DNA of 64,000 nt. Source: Leisingera sp. ANG59. Its GTDB lineage: Bacteria; Pseudomonadota; Alphaproteobacteria; Rhodobacterales; Rhodobacteraceae. Positions 25,154 to 35,157 of this stretch are shown here, one piece after another. The translations under genes and the position numbers were made by a program. The stretch is from assembly GCF_013317235.1 (NCBI RefSeq), contig NZ_WLCM01000023.1, forward strand, positions 1-64,000. The letters run 5' to 3'. Every line of letters begins with the position of its first letter. The first letter of the stretch is position 1. Below the pieces are notes generated by a model. That model was not told the origin of the DNA, searched no databases, and saw only the letters and a program-made list of their open reading frames with translations.

Positions 25154-26083
25154 TCACCCCGCCTTGGTCAGTGCCAGGAACACATCCTCCAGATCCGCCT
25201 CTTCGGTCTTCACATCGCGGATCGAAATTCCAGCGGCGTGGACCGCGGCCAGCACGTCTTCGGCGCTGGTGGCCTGGCTGCGGTAGCGCAGGGCGACGGC
25301 GCCGTCTTCGCGCAGTTCGGCCTCGATGCCCGCGCCCTGCGGCAGTGCTGTGACCGGCACCGCAGGCTGCACCACCATCGTCTTGGCATCGAGCCGCCCC
25401 AGCAGGCTGGCCTTGCTGTCCCGCGCCACCACCTCGCCCTGATTGATGATGGCGATCTCGTCGCACATCTCCTCGGCCTCCTCCAGGTAATGGGTGGTGA
25501 GGATAATGGTCATGCCCTGCGCGTTCAGCTTGCGGATGTTCTCCCACAGCATCTGGCGCAGCTCGATGTCGACGCCCGCGGTGGGTTCGTCCAGCACCAG
25601 GACGCTCGGGCGGTGGACCAGCGCCTTGCCCAGAAGAAGCCGCCGGCGCATGCCGCCGCTCAGCGTCCGCGCATAGGCCTCCGCCTTGTCCGTGAGCCCG
25701 ATCATCCGCAGGATCTCGTCGCTGTGGCGCTCGTGCTTGGGCACGCCGTAGAGGCCCGCCTGCACCTCCAGAGCGCCGCGCGGGGTGAAGAAGGGATCCA
25801 GGTTCAGCTCCTGCGGCATCACCCCGATGGCGGCCCGGCTCTGGCGCGGGTTTTCATCCTGGTCGAAGCCCCAGATCGACACCTTGCCGGAGGTCTTGCG
25901 CACCAGCCCTGCCAGGATGTTGATCATCGTCGACTTGCCCGCGCCGTTCGGCCCCAAGAGGCCGAAGACCGAGCCGCGCGGCACCGTCAGGTCGACACCC
26001 TTCAGCGCGTGTTTCTCAGGCTGCCCCCCGTGGCCGCCATAGATTTTCCGCAAAGCCTCGATACGGATTGCATCGCCTGTCAT
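25154..26083 (-). CDS. ABC transporter ATP-binding protein (ABC-2 type)
   Basis: A 309-residue ATPase of the drug/polysaccharide export type (YadG/CcmA/NodI-like). Walker A is GPNGAGKS, the Q-loop [14 protein letters not shown], the signature LSGGMRRR, Walker [13 protein letters not shown] and the switch His is in [13 protein letters not shown]-terminal extension of about 80 residues follows. No permease gene is adjacent: downstream is the convergent aminotransferase. The partner membrane protein must be encoded elsewhere, or was displaced. Confidence 0.9.
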   Translation of the reverse strand: MTGDAIRIEALRKIYGGHGGQPEKHALKGVDLTVPRGSVFGLLGPNGAGKSTMINILAGLVRKTSGKVSIWGFDQDENPRQSRAAIGVMPQELNLDPFFTPRGALEVQAGLYGVPKHERHSDEILRMIGLTDKAEAYARTLSGGMRRRLLLGKALVHRPSVLVLDEPTAGVDIELRQMLWENIRKLNAQGMTIILTTHYLEEAEEMCDEIAIINQGEVVARDSKASLLGRLDAKTMVVQPAVPVTALPQGAGIEAELREDGAVALRYRSQATSAEDVLAAVHAAGISIRDVKTEEADLEDVFLALTKAG

Positions 26084-26154
26084 CGCCGCTCTTGCCCCCG
26101 GTTTTTCCTTGGCTCATAAAAGCGCCTAGCCGAAAAGTGAAAGGACTGCCAGCC

Positions 26155-26337
26155 ATGACCATCGAAGCGCCGGAAACCAGGACCGTGAACAGCCGCAAGG
26201 TGGCCTGCGACGGCAGCGAGGGCGCGCTGGGGCATCCGCGGGTCTATCTGCAGATCCCGGAAGGGCAGGATTGGGTCGAATGCCCCTATTGCGACTGCAA
26301 GTTCATCTACGAGGACGCGGCCAAGGCGGCGGAGTGA
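26155..26337 (+). CDS. Zinc-finger (zf-CHCC, NDUFS6-like) small protein
   Basis: A 60-residue protein with [20 protein letters not shown] and [10 protein letters not shown]: Cys, His and a CPYC pair form the zf-CHCC zinc site. It is homologous to the C-terminal part of the complex I accessory subunit NDUFS6, and alphaproteobacterial members are plausible complex I accessory or assembly proteins. AAAGGA precedes the start. It is divergent from the ABC ATPase gene and has normal length for the family. Confidence 0.87.
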   Translation: MTIEAPETRTVNSRKVACDGSEGALGHPRVYLQIPEGQDWVECPYCDCKFIYEDAAKAAE

Positions 26338-26380
26338 TCCAGGCTTCTGGCCTCTGTGCCGGCGGCATGGGCTGCGGCTG

Positions 26381-26866
26381 ATGGCACAGCTTCTGATCGT
26401 CTATCACTCGCGCACCGGCGGCAGCCGCCAGATGGCGGAGGCCGCGTTTGACGCCGCGCGGGCTGAGACGGACACCATTCTGAAACGAGCTGAGGACACC
26501 GGGCCGGAGGATCTGCTGGCGGCGGACGGCTATGTCTTCTGCGCGCCGGAAAACCTGGCGGCGCTGTCCGGCCAGATGAAGGAATTCTTCGACCGCTGCT
26601 ATTACCCGGTTCTGGGGCGCCTCAACGGGCGGCCCTATGCGCAGATGGTCTGCGCCGGCTCGGACGGCGAGAACGCGGCGCGGCAGTGCGCCCGGATTGC
26701 CACCGGCTGGCGGCTGAAGGAGGTGCAGGTGCCGCTGATTATCTGCACCCATGCGCAGACGCCGGAGGCGATCCTGGCGGAGAAGGTGATCCCGGAGGAG
26801 GAGCTGGAGGTCTGCCGCGAGCTGGGGCAAGCCCTGGGCGCGGGGCTGGCGATGGGGGTGTTTTGA
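26381..26866 (+). CDS. Flavodoxin-fold (NADPH-dependent FMN reductase-like) protein
   Basis: A 161-residue flavodoxin-fold protein. The phosphate-binding loop is LLIVYHSRTGGSRQMAE at the N-terminus, then DGYVFCAPENLAALSGQMKEFFDRCYY, as in WrbA-like NAD(P)H oxidoreductases. It probably binds FMN in the cytoplasm. It lies 43 bases after the zinc-finger gene on the same strand. The ribosome binding site is poor. Confidence 0.83.
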   Translation: MAQLLIVYHSRTGGSRQMAEAAFDAARAETDTILKRAEDTGPEDLLAADGYVFCAPENLAALSGQMKEFFDRCYYPVLGRLNGRPYAQMVCAGSDGENAARQCARIATGWRLKEVQVPLIICTHAQTPEAILAEKVIPEEELEVCRELGQALGAGLAMGVF

Positions 26867-26911
26867 ACGGAGCACACTTACCTTTGGCTGTGGCCGACAG
26901 CGAGACCGTGA

Positions 26912-27349
26912 TCAGCCGTAGATCCGGGGATCCTGCAAATAGACCGCATCAAAGATTGCAAATGCGATCGCGGCCATCTCGGTTCCAACCACGTTTTCAC
27001 GATCAAAAGCGCTGGCAGCCAATCCACTTTTTGCAGACGGGCGGCTGCCTGCATCGATAACCATAACACCCGGGCCGTCTTCATTCTCAAAATGCATCAG
27101 AGAAACGATAACGCGGTCAGCAGGGGATGCGCCCTCCCCCCAAGGTCCGATGATGAAGTCATAGTTGGCGGGGTGGCTATCAAGCCCGACGCCAGTCGTC
27201 CAATGCACATAATAGCTGGCCACCGTGCCTGCCGGTGAATGAACAAAACCCCAAGCCAAACGGGTTTCCTTGCCGCAACAACTGCAGTCTCCGCTGCTTT
27301 GGCCCAGCGGCTCCACTTCGTATTCAGTTTTCCCATCGGCGTCCTGCAT
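26912..27349 (-). CDS. Conserved hypothetical protein with N-terminal CxCC motif
   Basis: A 145-residue soluble protein. Near the N-terminus GDCSCCGKETRLAWGFV gives a compact Cys cluster (C-x-C-C) that could bind zinc. Then come YYVHWTTGV, YDFIIGPWGEGASPADRVIVSL and a helical C-terminus (MAAIAFAIFDAVYLQDPRI). I recognise no named family. AGAGGAGG sits four bases before the ATG, so translation is well supported. It is divergent from polA. Its GC content looks lower than that of its neighbours. Confidence 0.7.
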   Translation of the reverse strand: MQDADGKTEYEVEPLGQSSGDCSCCGKETRLAWGFVHSPAGTVASYYVHWTTGVGLDSHPANYDFIIGPWGEGASPADRVIVSLMHFENEDGPGVMVIDAGSRPSAKSGLAASAFDRENVVGTEMAAIAFAIFDAVYLQDPRIYG

Positions 27350-27502
27350 AAACCTCCTCTACCTGTGGCTGAGCTGTGCGTCCAGTTTCTCTTGTGCGCA
27401 CAGCTCCGCCCCCGCCCCAAACTCCAATTGCCCTTCCCTGCCGGATCACCGATAACCGGGAAACAGAACACGAACGGATTTCCAACGGGAGCGCGGCGCA
27501 CA

Positions 27503-30313
27503 ATGAGCGGGACAACATTCGGCAAGGGCTGCCATTTGCATCTGATCGACGGCTCGGCCTTCATCTTCCGCGCCTATCACGCGCTGCCGCCGCTCACCCG
27601 CAAATCCGACGGGCTGCCCATCGGTGCGGTGGCGGGCTTCTGCAACATGCTGTTCAAGCAGGTCGAGGACAACAAGGGCCCGGATGCGCCGACCCATGTG
27701 GCGGTGATTTTCGACTATTCCGGCAAGTCGTTCCGCAACGAGATGTATGATCTCTACAAGGCCAACCGCCCGCCGGCGCCGGAGGATCTGGTGCCGCAGT
27801 TCCCGCTGACCCGCGAGGCGACAAAGGCGTTCAACATCGCCTGCAAGGAGATCGAGGGGTTTGAGGCCGATGACATCATCGCAACGCTGGCGCATCAGGC
27901 GCGCGATGCCGGCGGGCGGGTGACCATCATCTCCTCCGACAAGGACCTGATGCAGCTGGTCGGCGGCGGCGTCGAGATGCTGGACGCAATGAAGAACAAG
28001 CGCATCGACAGCGACGGCGTGGTGGAGAAATTCGGCGTCGGCCCCGACCGGGTGGTGGATGTGCAGGCGCTGGCGGGCGACAGCGTCGACAACGTGCCGG
28101 GGGCGCCGGGGATCGGGATCAAGACCGCCGCCCTGCTGATCAACGAATATGGCTCGCTGGAGGAGCTGCTGGACCGGGCGGAAGAGATCAAACAGCCCAA
28201 GCGCCGCCAGACCCTGATCGAGAAGCGGGACCAGATCGAGCTCAGCAAGAAGCTGGTGCAGCTGGACTGCAACATGGAGCTGGACTTCACCCTGGATGAT
28301 CTGGAGGTGAGGGAGCCGGATGCGGAGACCCTGCTGACCTTCCTGAGCGAAATGGAATTCCGCACCCTGTCGAAGCGCATGGCCGACCGGCTGGGCATGG
28401 AGGCGCCTGCGATCCCGGAAGAGCCGGAAGCGGCAGCGGTGTCCGCGGCGGCGGAGGCGCCGGAAGCGGTGCCGTTCGACAAGGAAAAATACGAATGCGT
28501 CCGCGATGCCGCGGCGCTGCAGATCTGGATCGACCGCATCCGGAACCGCGGCTGGGTGGCGGTGGATACCGAGACCACCGGCCTCGATGAAATGGTCGTC
28601 GACCTGGTCGGCATCTCGCTGTGCGTCGAGGCGGGCGAGGCCTGCTATATCCCGCTGGCGCACAAGGCCGGGGGCGATGATCTGTTTGGCGGCGAGGGCC
28701 TGTCCGAGGGGCAGATGCCGCTGGACGAGGCGGTCGCGATGCTGAAGCCGGTTCTGGAAGATCCGGCGATCATGAAAATCGGTCAGAACATGAAATACGA
28801 CGCCAAGATCCTGCACCGCTACGGGGTGGATGTGGCGCCGATCGACGACACCATGCTGATGTCCTATGCGCTGCACGCAGGCATGCACGGGCATGGCATG
28901 GACACGCTGTCGGAACGCTACCTCGACCACACGCCGATCCCGATCAAGCCGCTGCTGGGCTCCGGCAAATCGGCGATCACCTTTGACAAGGTCGCGATTG
29001 ACGACGCGGTGCCTTATGCCGCCGAAGACGCCGACATCACCCTGCGCCTGTGGCAGAAGTTCAAGCCGCAGCTGCATCTGGAGCGGGTCACCACGGTCTA
29101 TGAATCGCTGGAGCGGCCGCTGGTGCCGGTGCTGGCGGATATGGAGCGCAACGGCATCAAGGTGGACCGCGATACCCTCTCGCGCATGTCCAATGCCTTT
29201 GCCCAAAAGATGGCGGGGCTGGAAGCCGAGATTCACGAGCTGGCGGGGGAAACGTTCAACGTCGGCTCGCCCAAGCAGCTGGGTGAGATCCTGTTCGACA
29301 AGATGGGATTGGAAGGCGGCAAGAAGGGCAAGACCGGCGCCTATGCCACCGGGGCGGATATTCTGGAGGATCTGGCGACCGAGCATGACCTGCCGGCCCG
29401 GGTGCTGGACTGGCGGCAGCTGTCCAAGCTGAAGTCGACCTATACGGACGCGCTGCAGGACCATATCAACGCAGAGACAGGCCGGGTGCATACGTCTTAT
29501 GCCCAGACCGGTGCCAGCACCGGCCGCATGGCCTCCACCGATCCGAACCTGCAGAACATCCCTGTGCGCACCGAGGAAGGCCGCCGCATCCGCGAGGCGT
29601 TTGTGGCGGAAGAGGGCAATGTCTTGCTGTCGCTCGACTACAGCCAGATCGAGCTGCGGATCCTGGCCCACATGGCCGGGATCGACACGCTGAAACAGGC
29701 CTTTGCCGAAGGGCAGGACATCCACGCGATGACCGCCTCGGAGATGTTCGAGGTGCCGCTGGAGCAGATGACGCCGGAAATCCGCCGCCAGGCCAAGGCG
29801 ATCAACTTCGGTGTGATCTACGGCATTTCCGGCTTTGGCCTGGCACGCAACCTGCGCATTCCGCGCAAGAACGCGCAGGGCTTCATCGACCGGTATTTCG
29901 AGCGCTTCCCGGGCATCCGAAAATACATGGATTCGACTGTCGAGTTCGCCAAGGAGCACGGCTATGTGCAAACCCTGTTCGGGCGCAAGATCCACACCGC
30001 GGAGATCAACGCCAAGGGGCCGAAGGCGGGCTTTGCCAAACGCGCGGCGATCAACGCGCCGATCCAGGGCACAGCAGCGGATGTGATCCGCCGGGCGATG
30101 ATCCGGATGCCGGACGCCATCGCCCATCTGCCCGCGCGGATGCTGCTGCAGGTGCATGACGAACTGCTGTTCGAAGTGCCGGAAGCGGCGGTGGAGGAAA
30201 CCATCGCCGCCGCCCGCCAGGTGATGGAGAACGCCGCCGACCCGGCGGTGCATCTGGACGTGAAACTGGTGGTGGACGCAGGCCGCGGTTTGAACTGGGC
30301 CGAGGCGCACTAA
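27503..30313 (+). CDS. polA: DNA polymerase I
   Basis: A 936-residue repair and Okazaki-fragment polymerase with all three domains. The 5'-3' exonuclease covers residues 1 to about 290 (LHLIDGSAFIFRAYHALPP). The 3'-5' exonuclease follows (VAVDTETTGLDEM near 355, KIGQNMKYDAKIL). The polymerase domain has LLSLDYSQIELR near 711, RRQAKAINFGVIYGISGFG near 765 and QVHDELLFEVPE near 885. The proofreading acidic residues are present, unlike many Gram-positive PolA. The start at 27503 is chosen for fit to the N-terminal domain; the frame is open further upstream without homology. Confidence 0.96.
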   Translation: MSGTTFGKGCHLHLIDGSAFIFRAYHALPPLTRKSDGLPIGAVAGFCNMLFKQVEDNKGPDAPTHVAVIFDYSGKSFRNEMYDLYKANRPPAPEDLVPQFPLTREATKAFNIACKEIEGFEADDIIATLAHQARDAGGRVTIISSDKDLMQLVGGGVEMLDAMKNKRIDSDGVVEKFGVGPDRVVDVQALAGDSVDNVPGAPGIGIKTAALLINEYGSLEELLDRAEEIKQPKRRQTLIEKRDQIELSKKLVQLDCNMELDFTLDDLEVREPDAETLLTFLSEMEFRTLSKRMADRLGMEAPAIPEEPEAAAVSAAAEAPEAVPFDKEKYECVRDAAALQIWIDRIRNRGWVAVDTETTGLDEMVVDLVGISLCVEAGEACYIPLAHKAGGDDLFGGEGLSEGQMPLDEAVAMLKPVLEDPAIMKIGQNMKYDAKILHRYGVDVAPIDDTMLMSYALHAGMHGHGMDTLSERYLDHTPIPIKPLLGSGKSAITFDKVAIDDAVPYAAEDADITLRLWQKFKPQLHLERVTTVYESLERPLVPVLADMERNGIKVDRDTLSRMSNAFAQKMAGLEAEIHELAGETFNVGSPKQLGEILFDKMGLEGGKKGKTGAYATGADILEDLATEHDLPARVLDWRQLSKLKSTYTDALQDHINAETGRVHTSYAQTGASTGRMASTDPNLQNIPVRTEEGRRIREAFVAEEGNVLLSLDYSQIELRILAHMAGIDTLKQAFAEGQDIHAMTASEMFEVPLEQMTPEIRRQAKAINFGVIYGISGFGLARNLRIPRKNAQGFIDRYFERFPGIRKYMDSTVEFAKEHGYVQTLFGRKIHTAEINAKGPKAGFAKRAAINAPIQGTAADVIRRAMIRMPDAIAHLPARMLLQVHDELLFEVPEAAVEETIAAARQVMENAADPAVHLDVKLVVDAGRGLNWAEAH

Positions 30314-30333
30314 GGCGCGCTCTGCGGTGCCGG

Positions 30334-30640
30334 CGGGGGTACTCTCCCGCCCGGCTTCGATCTTGCGATCTCATCGCGTTGGGCGTGGCGCCGCTGGCGC
30401 GGCGCGGAATTTGCCGCGCCCTCCCCTCACCGGGTCAAGGGAGGCGCCAGCCTCCGCGCACCCAGCGCGGCTTGCCCTTGACGCGGCCCGCCCTGAAAAC
30501 AATCGGAAACGCCCCTCAAGGGAAGACCTGCCCTTAGGGGCTTCTCAGCAAACCCCTTTAGCCGCGCCAGCGGCGCCGCGCCCAACGGCTGCTGCTGCAT
30601 CTTTGATGCAGCTTGCAGCGGGCGGGAGCACCCCCTGCCT
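30334..30640. repeat. Inverted pair of family B repeats enclosing nested hairpins
   Basis: A family B copy in reverse orientation (about 30334-30408) and one in forward orientation (about 30558-30640) face each other. The 150 bases between them hold further hairpins: GGAGGC-GCCA-GCCTCC near 30445, and a stem joining CCCCTCAAGGG with CCCTTAGGGG near 30515-30541. No ORF is supported. The block fills the 342 bases between polA and the DUF2798 gene and looks like a MITE-sized structure or two independent insertions. Confidence 0.65.
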
Positions 30641-30655
30641 GAATTGCGCCCCTCC

Positions 30656-30892
30656 TCAGCCGCCTGCCGGCTGTTTGACCAGTTTCGCGACCAGCCTCCG
30701 CACCAGCGGCGCAGCGGTGAAGGCGACGGCAAAGGCGATCGGCCAGCTGAGCGTCCAGGCCTGCATCCAGGCGCCGCCGAAACCTGTGCCGAAGCCCAGC
30801 ACCTTCCAGGTGGCGACGCCGGTGACGATGAAGGACATCATCCCCGACAGGATCAAGCTGAACAACACGGGCGCAAAACGGGCGGGGAGCAT
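30656..30892 (-). CDS. DUF2798 membrane protein (paralogue 1)
   Basis: A 78-residue inner-membrane protein with two hydrophobic helices: LPARFAPVLFSLILSGMMSF at the N-terminus and AWTLSWPIAFAVAFTAAPLV near the C-terminus, ending in the basic RRLVAKL. It matches DUF2798. The start at 30892 is chosen because the family begins (M)xPARFAP; AAAGGA lies upstream. A second DUF2798 gene lies 90 bases upstream on the same strand, so this is a tandem duplication. Function unknown. Confidence 0.8.
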   Translation of the reverse strand: MLPARFAPVLFSLILSGMMSFIVTGVATWKVLGFGTGFGGAWMQAWTLSWPIAFAVAFTAAPLVRRLVAKLVKQPAGG

Positions 30893-30982
30893 TGGCGGGG
30901 TCCTTTTACTGTTGCGGCAGCTTATGCCGTACCGGAAAACACATTTCAATTCACGAATGTGTATTCCGGCCTGCCGCGGGCA

Positions 30983-31219
30983 TCATGCCGCATCCGGCGG
31001 GCGGATGGCGATAGCCACAATCCGGCGCACCAGCGGCGCCACCAGCAGCACAACCGGCAAGGCCACCGGCCAGCTGTAGGCCCAGGCGGTCAGCCAGGCG
31101 GCGGCAAAGCCCCCATCCGCGCCAGTGACCCGAAGGGTGGAGATGCCCGACACGATCGAGGACATCATCAACGACATCAGGAAGCCGGACAGAAGCGGGG
31201 CGAAACGGGCGGGGATCAT
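30983..31219 (-). CDS. DUF2798 membrane protein (paralogue 2)
   Basis: A 78-residue protein with the same plan as its neighbour: IPARFAPLLSGFLMSLMMSS, GGFAAAWLTAWAYSWPVALP and VAPLVRRIVAIAI. The pair share the framework PARFAP...W...SWP(I/V)A...APLVRR but differ in between, so the duplication is not recent. AAGGAGACAG precedes the ATG. The 112-base gap to the hydroxypyruvate isomerase stop holds nothing recognisable beyond the promoter region. Confidence 0.8.
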   Translation of the reverse strand: MIPARFAPLLSGFLMSLMMSSIVSGISTLRVTGADGGFAAAWLTAWAYSWPVALPVVLLVAPLVRRIVAIAIRPPDAA

Positions 31220-31330
31220 GGCTGTCTCCTTGGCGGCGGCGGTGGCCGGGGGCTGCAGGAGATATGCGGTGCCTGGAATGCGGAACAATCTGCGCCGCTG
31301 CACAGGTATCTGCGCAGAGCGGCCTGGCGG

Positions 31331-32083
31331 TCAGCCCATCCAGCCAAGGCTGTCCTCGGTGCGCCGGGTCGAGGGGGTGTATTCGGCGCTGACCCAGCCG
31401 TCATAGCCGCTGGCGTCGATGGCGGCGAACAGCTCCTGGAAATCCACCGGCCCGGTGCCCGGCTCGCAGCGGCCGGGGGCGGCGCCGATCTGCACATGCA
31501 CGGCGCGGGGGCCGAAGGTCTCCCAGACCTTGAGCGCGTCGCCGTGGATCATCTGCGCGTGGTAGGCGTCATACTGCAGGCCGACGTTGGGCCGGTCCAC
31601 CGCATCCAGCACCTCTGCCGCCAGGGTGTAGTCATCGAGGAAATAGCCGGGCTGGTCGCCGCTGTTCAGCGGTTCGATGGTGAATTGCTGCTCCGGCGCG
31701 CGGTCGGCGGCCCATTGCAGGTTCTCGATGAAGGTCCTTTGGGCGTCCGCCCCCTTGGCATAGCCCGCCATCACGTGGATCTTGCCCGCCTTCAGCGCCT
31801 CTGCGTAGCGCAGCACCCGGCGGATGTCGCGCTGGAAGCGGTCGGTGCCTTCCGGCACCGCCGCATAGCCGGGCATGCCGCCGGTGTAGTTGGGGGGCGG
31901 CGCGTTGATCAGCAAGAGCTGCAGCCCGTTGGACATCAGCGCGCGCTGGGTTTCCTTGGCGGCGATTTCATAAGGAAAGAGGATCTCCACCGCCTCAAAC
32001 CCTGCCGCGGCGGCGGCCTGGAACCGGTCGAGATAGGGCAGCTCTGCAAACAGCAGCGAGATATTGGCCGCGAAGCGGGGCAT
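31331..32083 (-). CDS. hyi: Hydroxypyruvate isomerase-family TIM-barrel protein
   Basis: A 250-residue sugar-isomerase/AP-endonuclease-type barrel close to hydroxypyruvate isomerase (Hyi), which converts hydroxypyruvate and tartronate semialdehyde in glyoxylate metabolism. It has FAANISLLFAELPYLDRF, FEAVEILFPYE, FTIEPLNSGDQPGYFLDD and VGLQYDAYHAQMIHGD, with Glu and His/Asp metal ligands in place. The start at 32083 (MPRFAAN) has AAGGAGA at seven bases. Glyoxylate carboligase and tartronate semialdehyde reductase are not nearby, so the exact pathway is open. Confidence 0.88.
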   Translation of the reverse strand: MPRFAANISLLFAELPYLDRFQAAAAAGFEAVEILFPYEIAAKETQRALMSNGLQLLLINAPPPNYTGGMPGYAAVPEGTDRFQRDIRRVLRYAEALKAGKIHVMAGYAKGADAQRTFIENLQWAADRAPEQQFTIEPLNSGDQPGYFLDDYTLAAEVLDAVDRPNVGLQYDAYHAQMIHGDALKVWETFGPRAVHVQIGAAPGRCEPGTGPVDFQELFAAIDASGYDGWVSAEYTPSTRRTEDSLGWMG

Positions 32084-32291
32084 AGGATTCTCCTTGTTGA
32101 CTGCTGGTCTAGCGCCGCTCCGGCGGGCCGCCAAGGCGTCAAAAGTGCAGAATTTTCCTATTAAACTCTCGTTAACCGAAGGCGGGCTGGTTTTTGCCGT
32201 CTGCAAGCAACTGGCTGCATTGGTGCAGGAAAGTGGAGATAATACCTGTGCCCGGTACCGGCCTAGGCTGGCGCCATCAAAGGAGGAAGCC

Positions 32292-32606
32292 ATGTGTGAT
32301 GCAAAAAGATCTGCCAAACCGTGCATCAGATTAGATAACAGCCGGGTCCGCGTAACCGAATGGCGCTTTGCCAAACGCGGCGACAACACAGGCTGGCACC
32401 GGCATGAATTCGACTATGTCGTGGTGCCTCTGTTTGACGGGGTGCTGGAGATCGCACATCCCGACGGGTCACGAACCGAAGCTGTGATGCGGCACGGAGT
32501 GCCTTACTTCCGCCAGGCCGGAGTCGAACACGATGTGATCAACGGCAACGATTTTGCATGTGCCTTTGTCGAAACCGAGCTGCTGGAGGATGCTCCCGCC
32601 AGCTAG
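32292..32606 (+). CDS. Small cupin-domain protein
   Basis: A 104-residue single-domain cupin. WHRHEFDYVVVPLFDG carries the first metal-binding His/Glu set and GVPYFRQAGVEHDVIN the later His. It resembles the BauB-type cupins annotated in beta-alanine degradation, but nothing nearby supports that pathway. AAAGGAGGAAG directly before the ATG at 32292 fixes the start. It is divergent from hyi and convergent with the DUF1285 gene (4-base gap). Confidence 0.85.
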   Translation: MCDAKRSAKPCIRLDNSRVRVTEWRFAKRGDNTGWHRHEFDYVVVPLFDGVLEIAHPDGSRTEAVMRHGVPYFRQAGVEHDVINGNDFACAFVETELLEDAPAS

Positions 32607-32610
32607 GAGT

Positions 32611-33207
32611 TCAGGTCTCGTCCAGCTCAGCGGACGGAATCAGCGGGAAGAACGTGCCGCCGGACCACACGCCGAACCAGTCTCCGTGGTGCTCGCCCAG
32701 CTCCGCCAGCCGGTAAAAGCTCTTGCGGTCGATCAGCGCCTCCAGCCCGGCGCGGATCATGACGTAAGGCGACGGCTCGCCGGTCTCCGTGTCGCGCTCC
32801 ACCCGGATCACATGCTCCGGGCCGGCTGCGGCGGTGTCGCCGATATTGGTGGTGAAGGTAATCACCTGGTCGCGGCCCTGCCCGGCCGCATCGAAATCCA
32901 CCGCCACAAATGGCGCGTCCTCGACAGTGATGCCGACCTTCTCGACCGGGGTCACCAGGTAGTACTTGCCCTCCTCCAGCTTGAGGATCGAGGCAAACAG
33001 CTTGACCAGTTCGAAGCGGGTGAACGGCGTGCCGAGGTAGTGCCAGCTGCCGTCGCGGGTGATGCGGATGTCCAGATCGCCGCAGAACGGCGGGTTCCAC
33101 AGGTGGACGGGCGGCAATCCCTTGCCTTTGCCGGCCGCTTTCGCCGCAACGGCGATACCCTCGGCATCGGGGGTCACGGGTTTTTGTCCGCTCATTGCTT
33201 TTGCCAT
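32611..33207 (-). CDS. DUF1285-family protein
   Basis: A 198-residue soluble protein matching DUF1285. It has LPPVHLWNPPFCGDLDIRIT, WHYLGTPFTRFELVKLFASI, YYLVTPVEKVGITVEDAPFV and SPYVMIRAGLEALIDRKSFY. Function is unknown. It is divergent from the MoxR gene (52-base gap), next to the MoxR/DUF58/DUF4159 operon. An alternative start at 33195 would remove four residues. Confidence 0.88.
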   Translation of the reverse strand: MAKAMSGQKPVTPDAEGIAVAAKAAGKGKGLPPVHLWNPPFCGDLDIRITRDGSWHYLGTPFTRFELVKLFASILKLEEGKYYLVTPVEKVGITVEDAPFVAVDFDAAGQGRDQVITFTTNIGDTAAAGPEHVIRVERDTETGEPSPYVMIRAGLEALIDRKSFYRLAELGEHHGDWFGVWSGGTFFPLIPSAELDET

Positions 33208-33259
33208 TTCCAGTCAGCGCGATAGAGTAACAGCATATATCCGGGAAACGAGGAATGTC

Positions 33260-34263
<1,004 letters not shown>

Positions 34264-34267
<4 letters not shown>

Positions 34268-35157
34268 CCAGGCCTGCCGCCTCTCAGGCTGCGGTTGGAC
34301 TGCGGCACCGGGCAGAGGCCGAGGCCAGCACCCTGCCGCCCCTCTTGGTGCAGGCGCGGCATCTGGCCGGGTCCGTCCTGATGGGCGAGCATGGCCGCCG
34401 CCGGGCTGGCACCGGCGATGATTTCTGGCAGTACCGCCCGGCCCAGGCCGGCGACAGCCGTCGGATGATCGACCACCGGCGCTCTGCCATGGGCGACATC
34501 CAGTATGTGCGCGAACAGGAGTGGCATATCTCGCAGACGGTGCATCTGTGGGTGGACACTGGTGCGTCGATGCGGTTTGCGTCCTCGCCCAAGCTGCCGC
34601 AGAAGATTGATCAGGCCCGGCTCCTGGGCCTTGCCGCGTCGGTGCTGATGGTCCACGGCGGCGAGCGGGTGGGCCTCACTGGCGGCAGCCTGCCGCCCCG
34701 GCGCGGCAATGTGCAGATCCTGCGGCTGGCGGAGGCGCTGTCGGATGACCAAGAGGAAGACTACGCCCCGCCCAACGGCCGCGCCCTGATCCCGCACGCC
34801 CGCGCCCTGTTCATCTCGGACTTCCTGGGGCCCTATGAGCCGGTGGAGCAGGCGCTGTCCAAGGCCGCCGCACGCGGCGTCCGGGGGGTGCTGCTGCAGG
34901 TGCTGGACCCGGCGGAGGAGGCGTTTCCCTTTTCCGGGCGCACATTGTTCGAGAGCATCGCGGGCGGTGTCACACATGAAACACTGAAGGCCTCTGCCCT
35001 GCAGGAGCGCTATCTGGAGCGGCTGGCTGAGCGGCGCGCGGCCCTGGAGCGGCTCTGCCACGAGGCGGGATGGCGGTTCGGGCAGCATCACACTGGCGAC
35101 TCAGCACAAAACGCGCTGATGTGGCTCTATCACGCTTTGGAGCGGACCGCGCCATGA
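34264..35157 (+). CDS. DUF58-domain protein
   Basis: A 297-residue protein of the DUF58 family, the usual MoxR partner. The diagnostic segment is GRRRAGTGDDFWQYRPAQAGD followed by IDHRRSA. A VWA-like fold follows (VHLWVDTGASMRF, ALFISDFLGPYEP); the strict MIDAS DxSxS is altered to DTGAS. The GTG start overlaps the MoxR stop (GTGA), and its own stop overlaps the next ATG. It acts with MoxR and the downstream membrane proteins by inference from operon structure. Confidence 0.9.

Noticed and set aside
27446-30310. A 954-codon minus-strand frame across polA
   Set aside because: It mirrors polA codons; composition is typical of an antisense shadow and no domain is visible.
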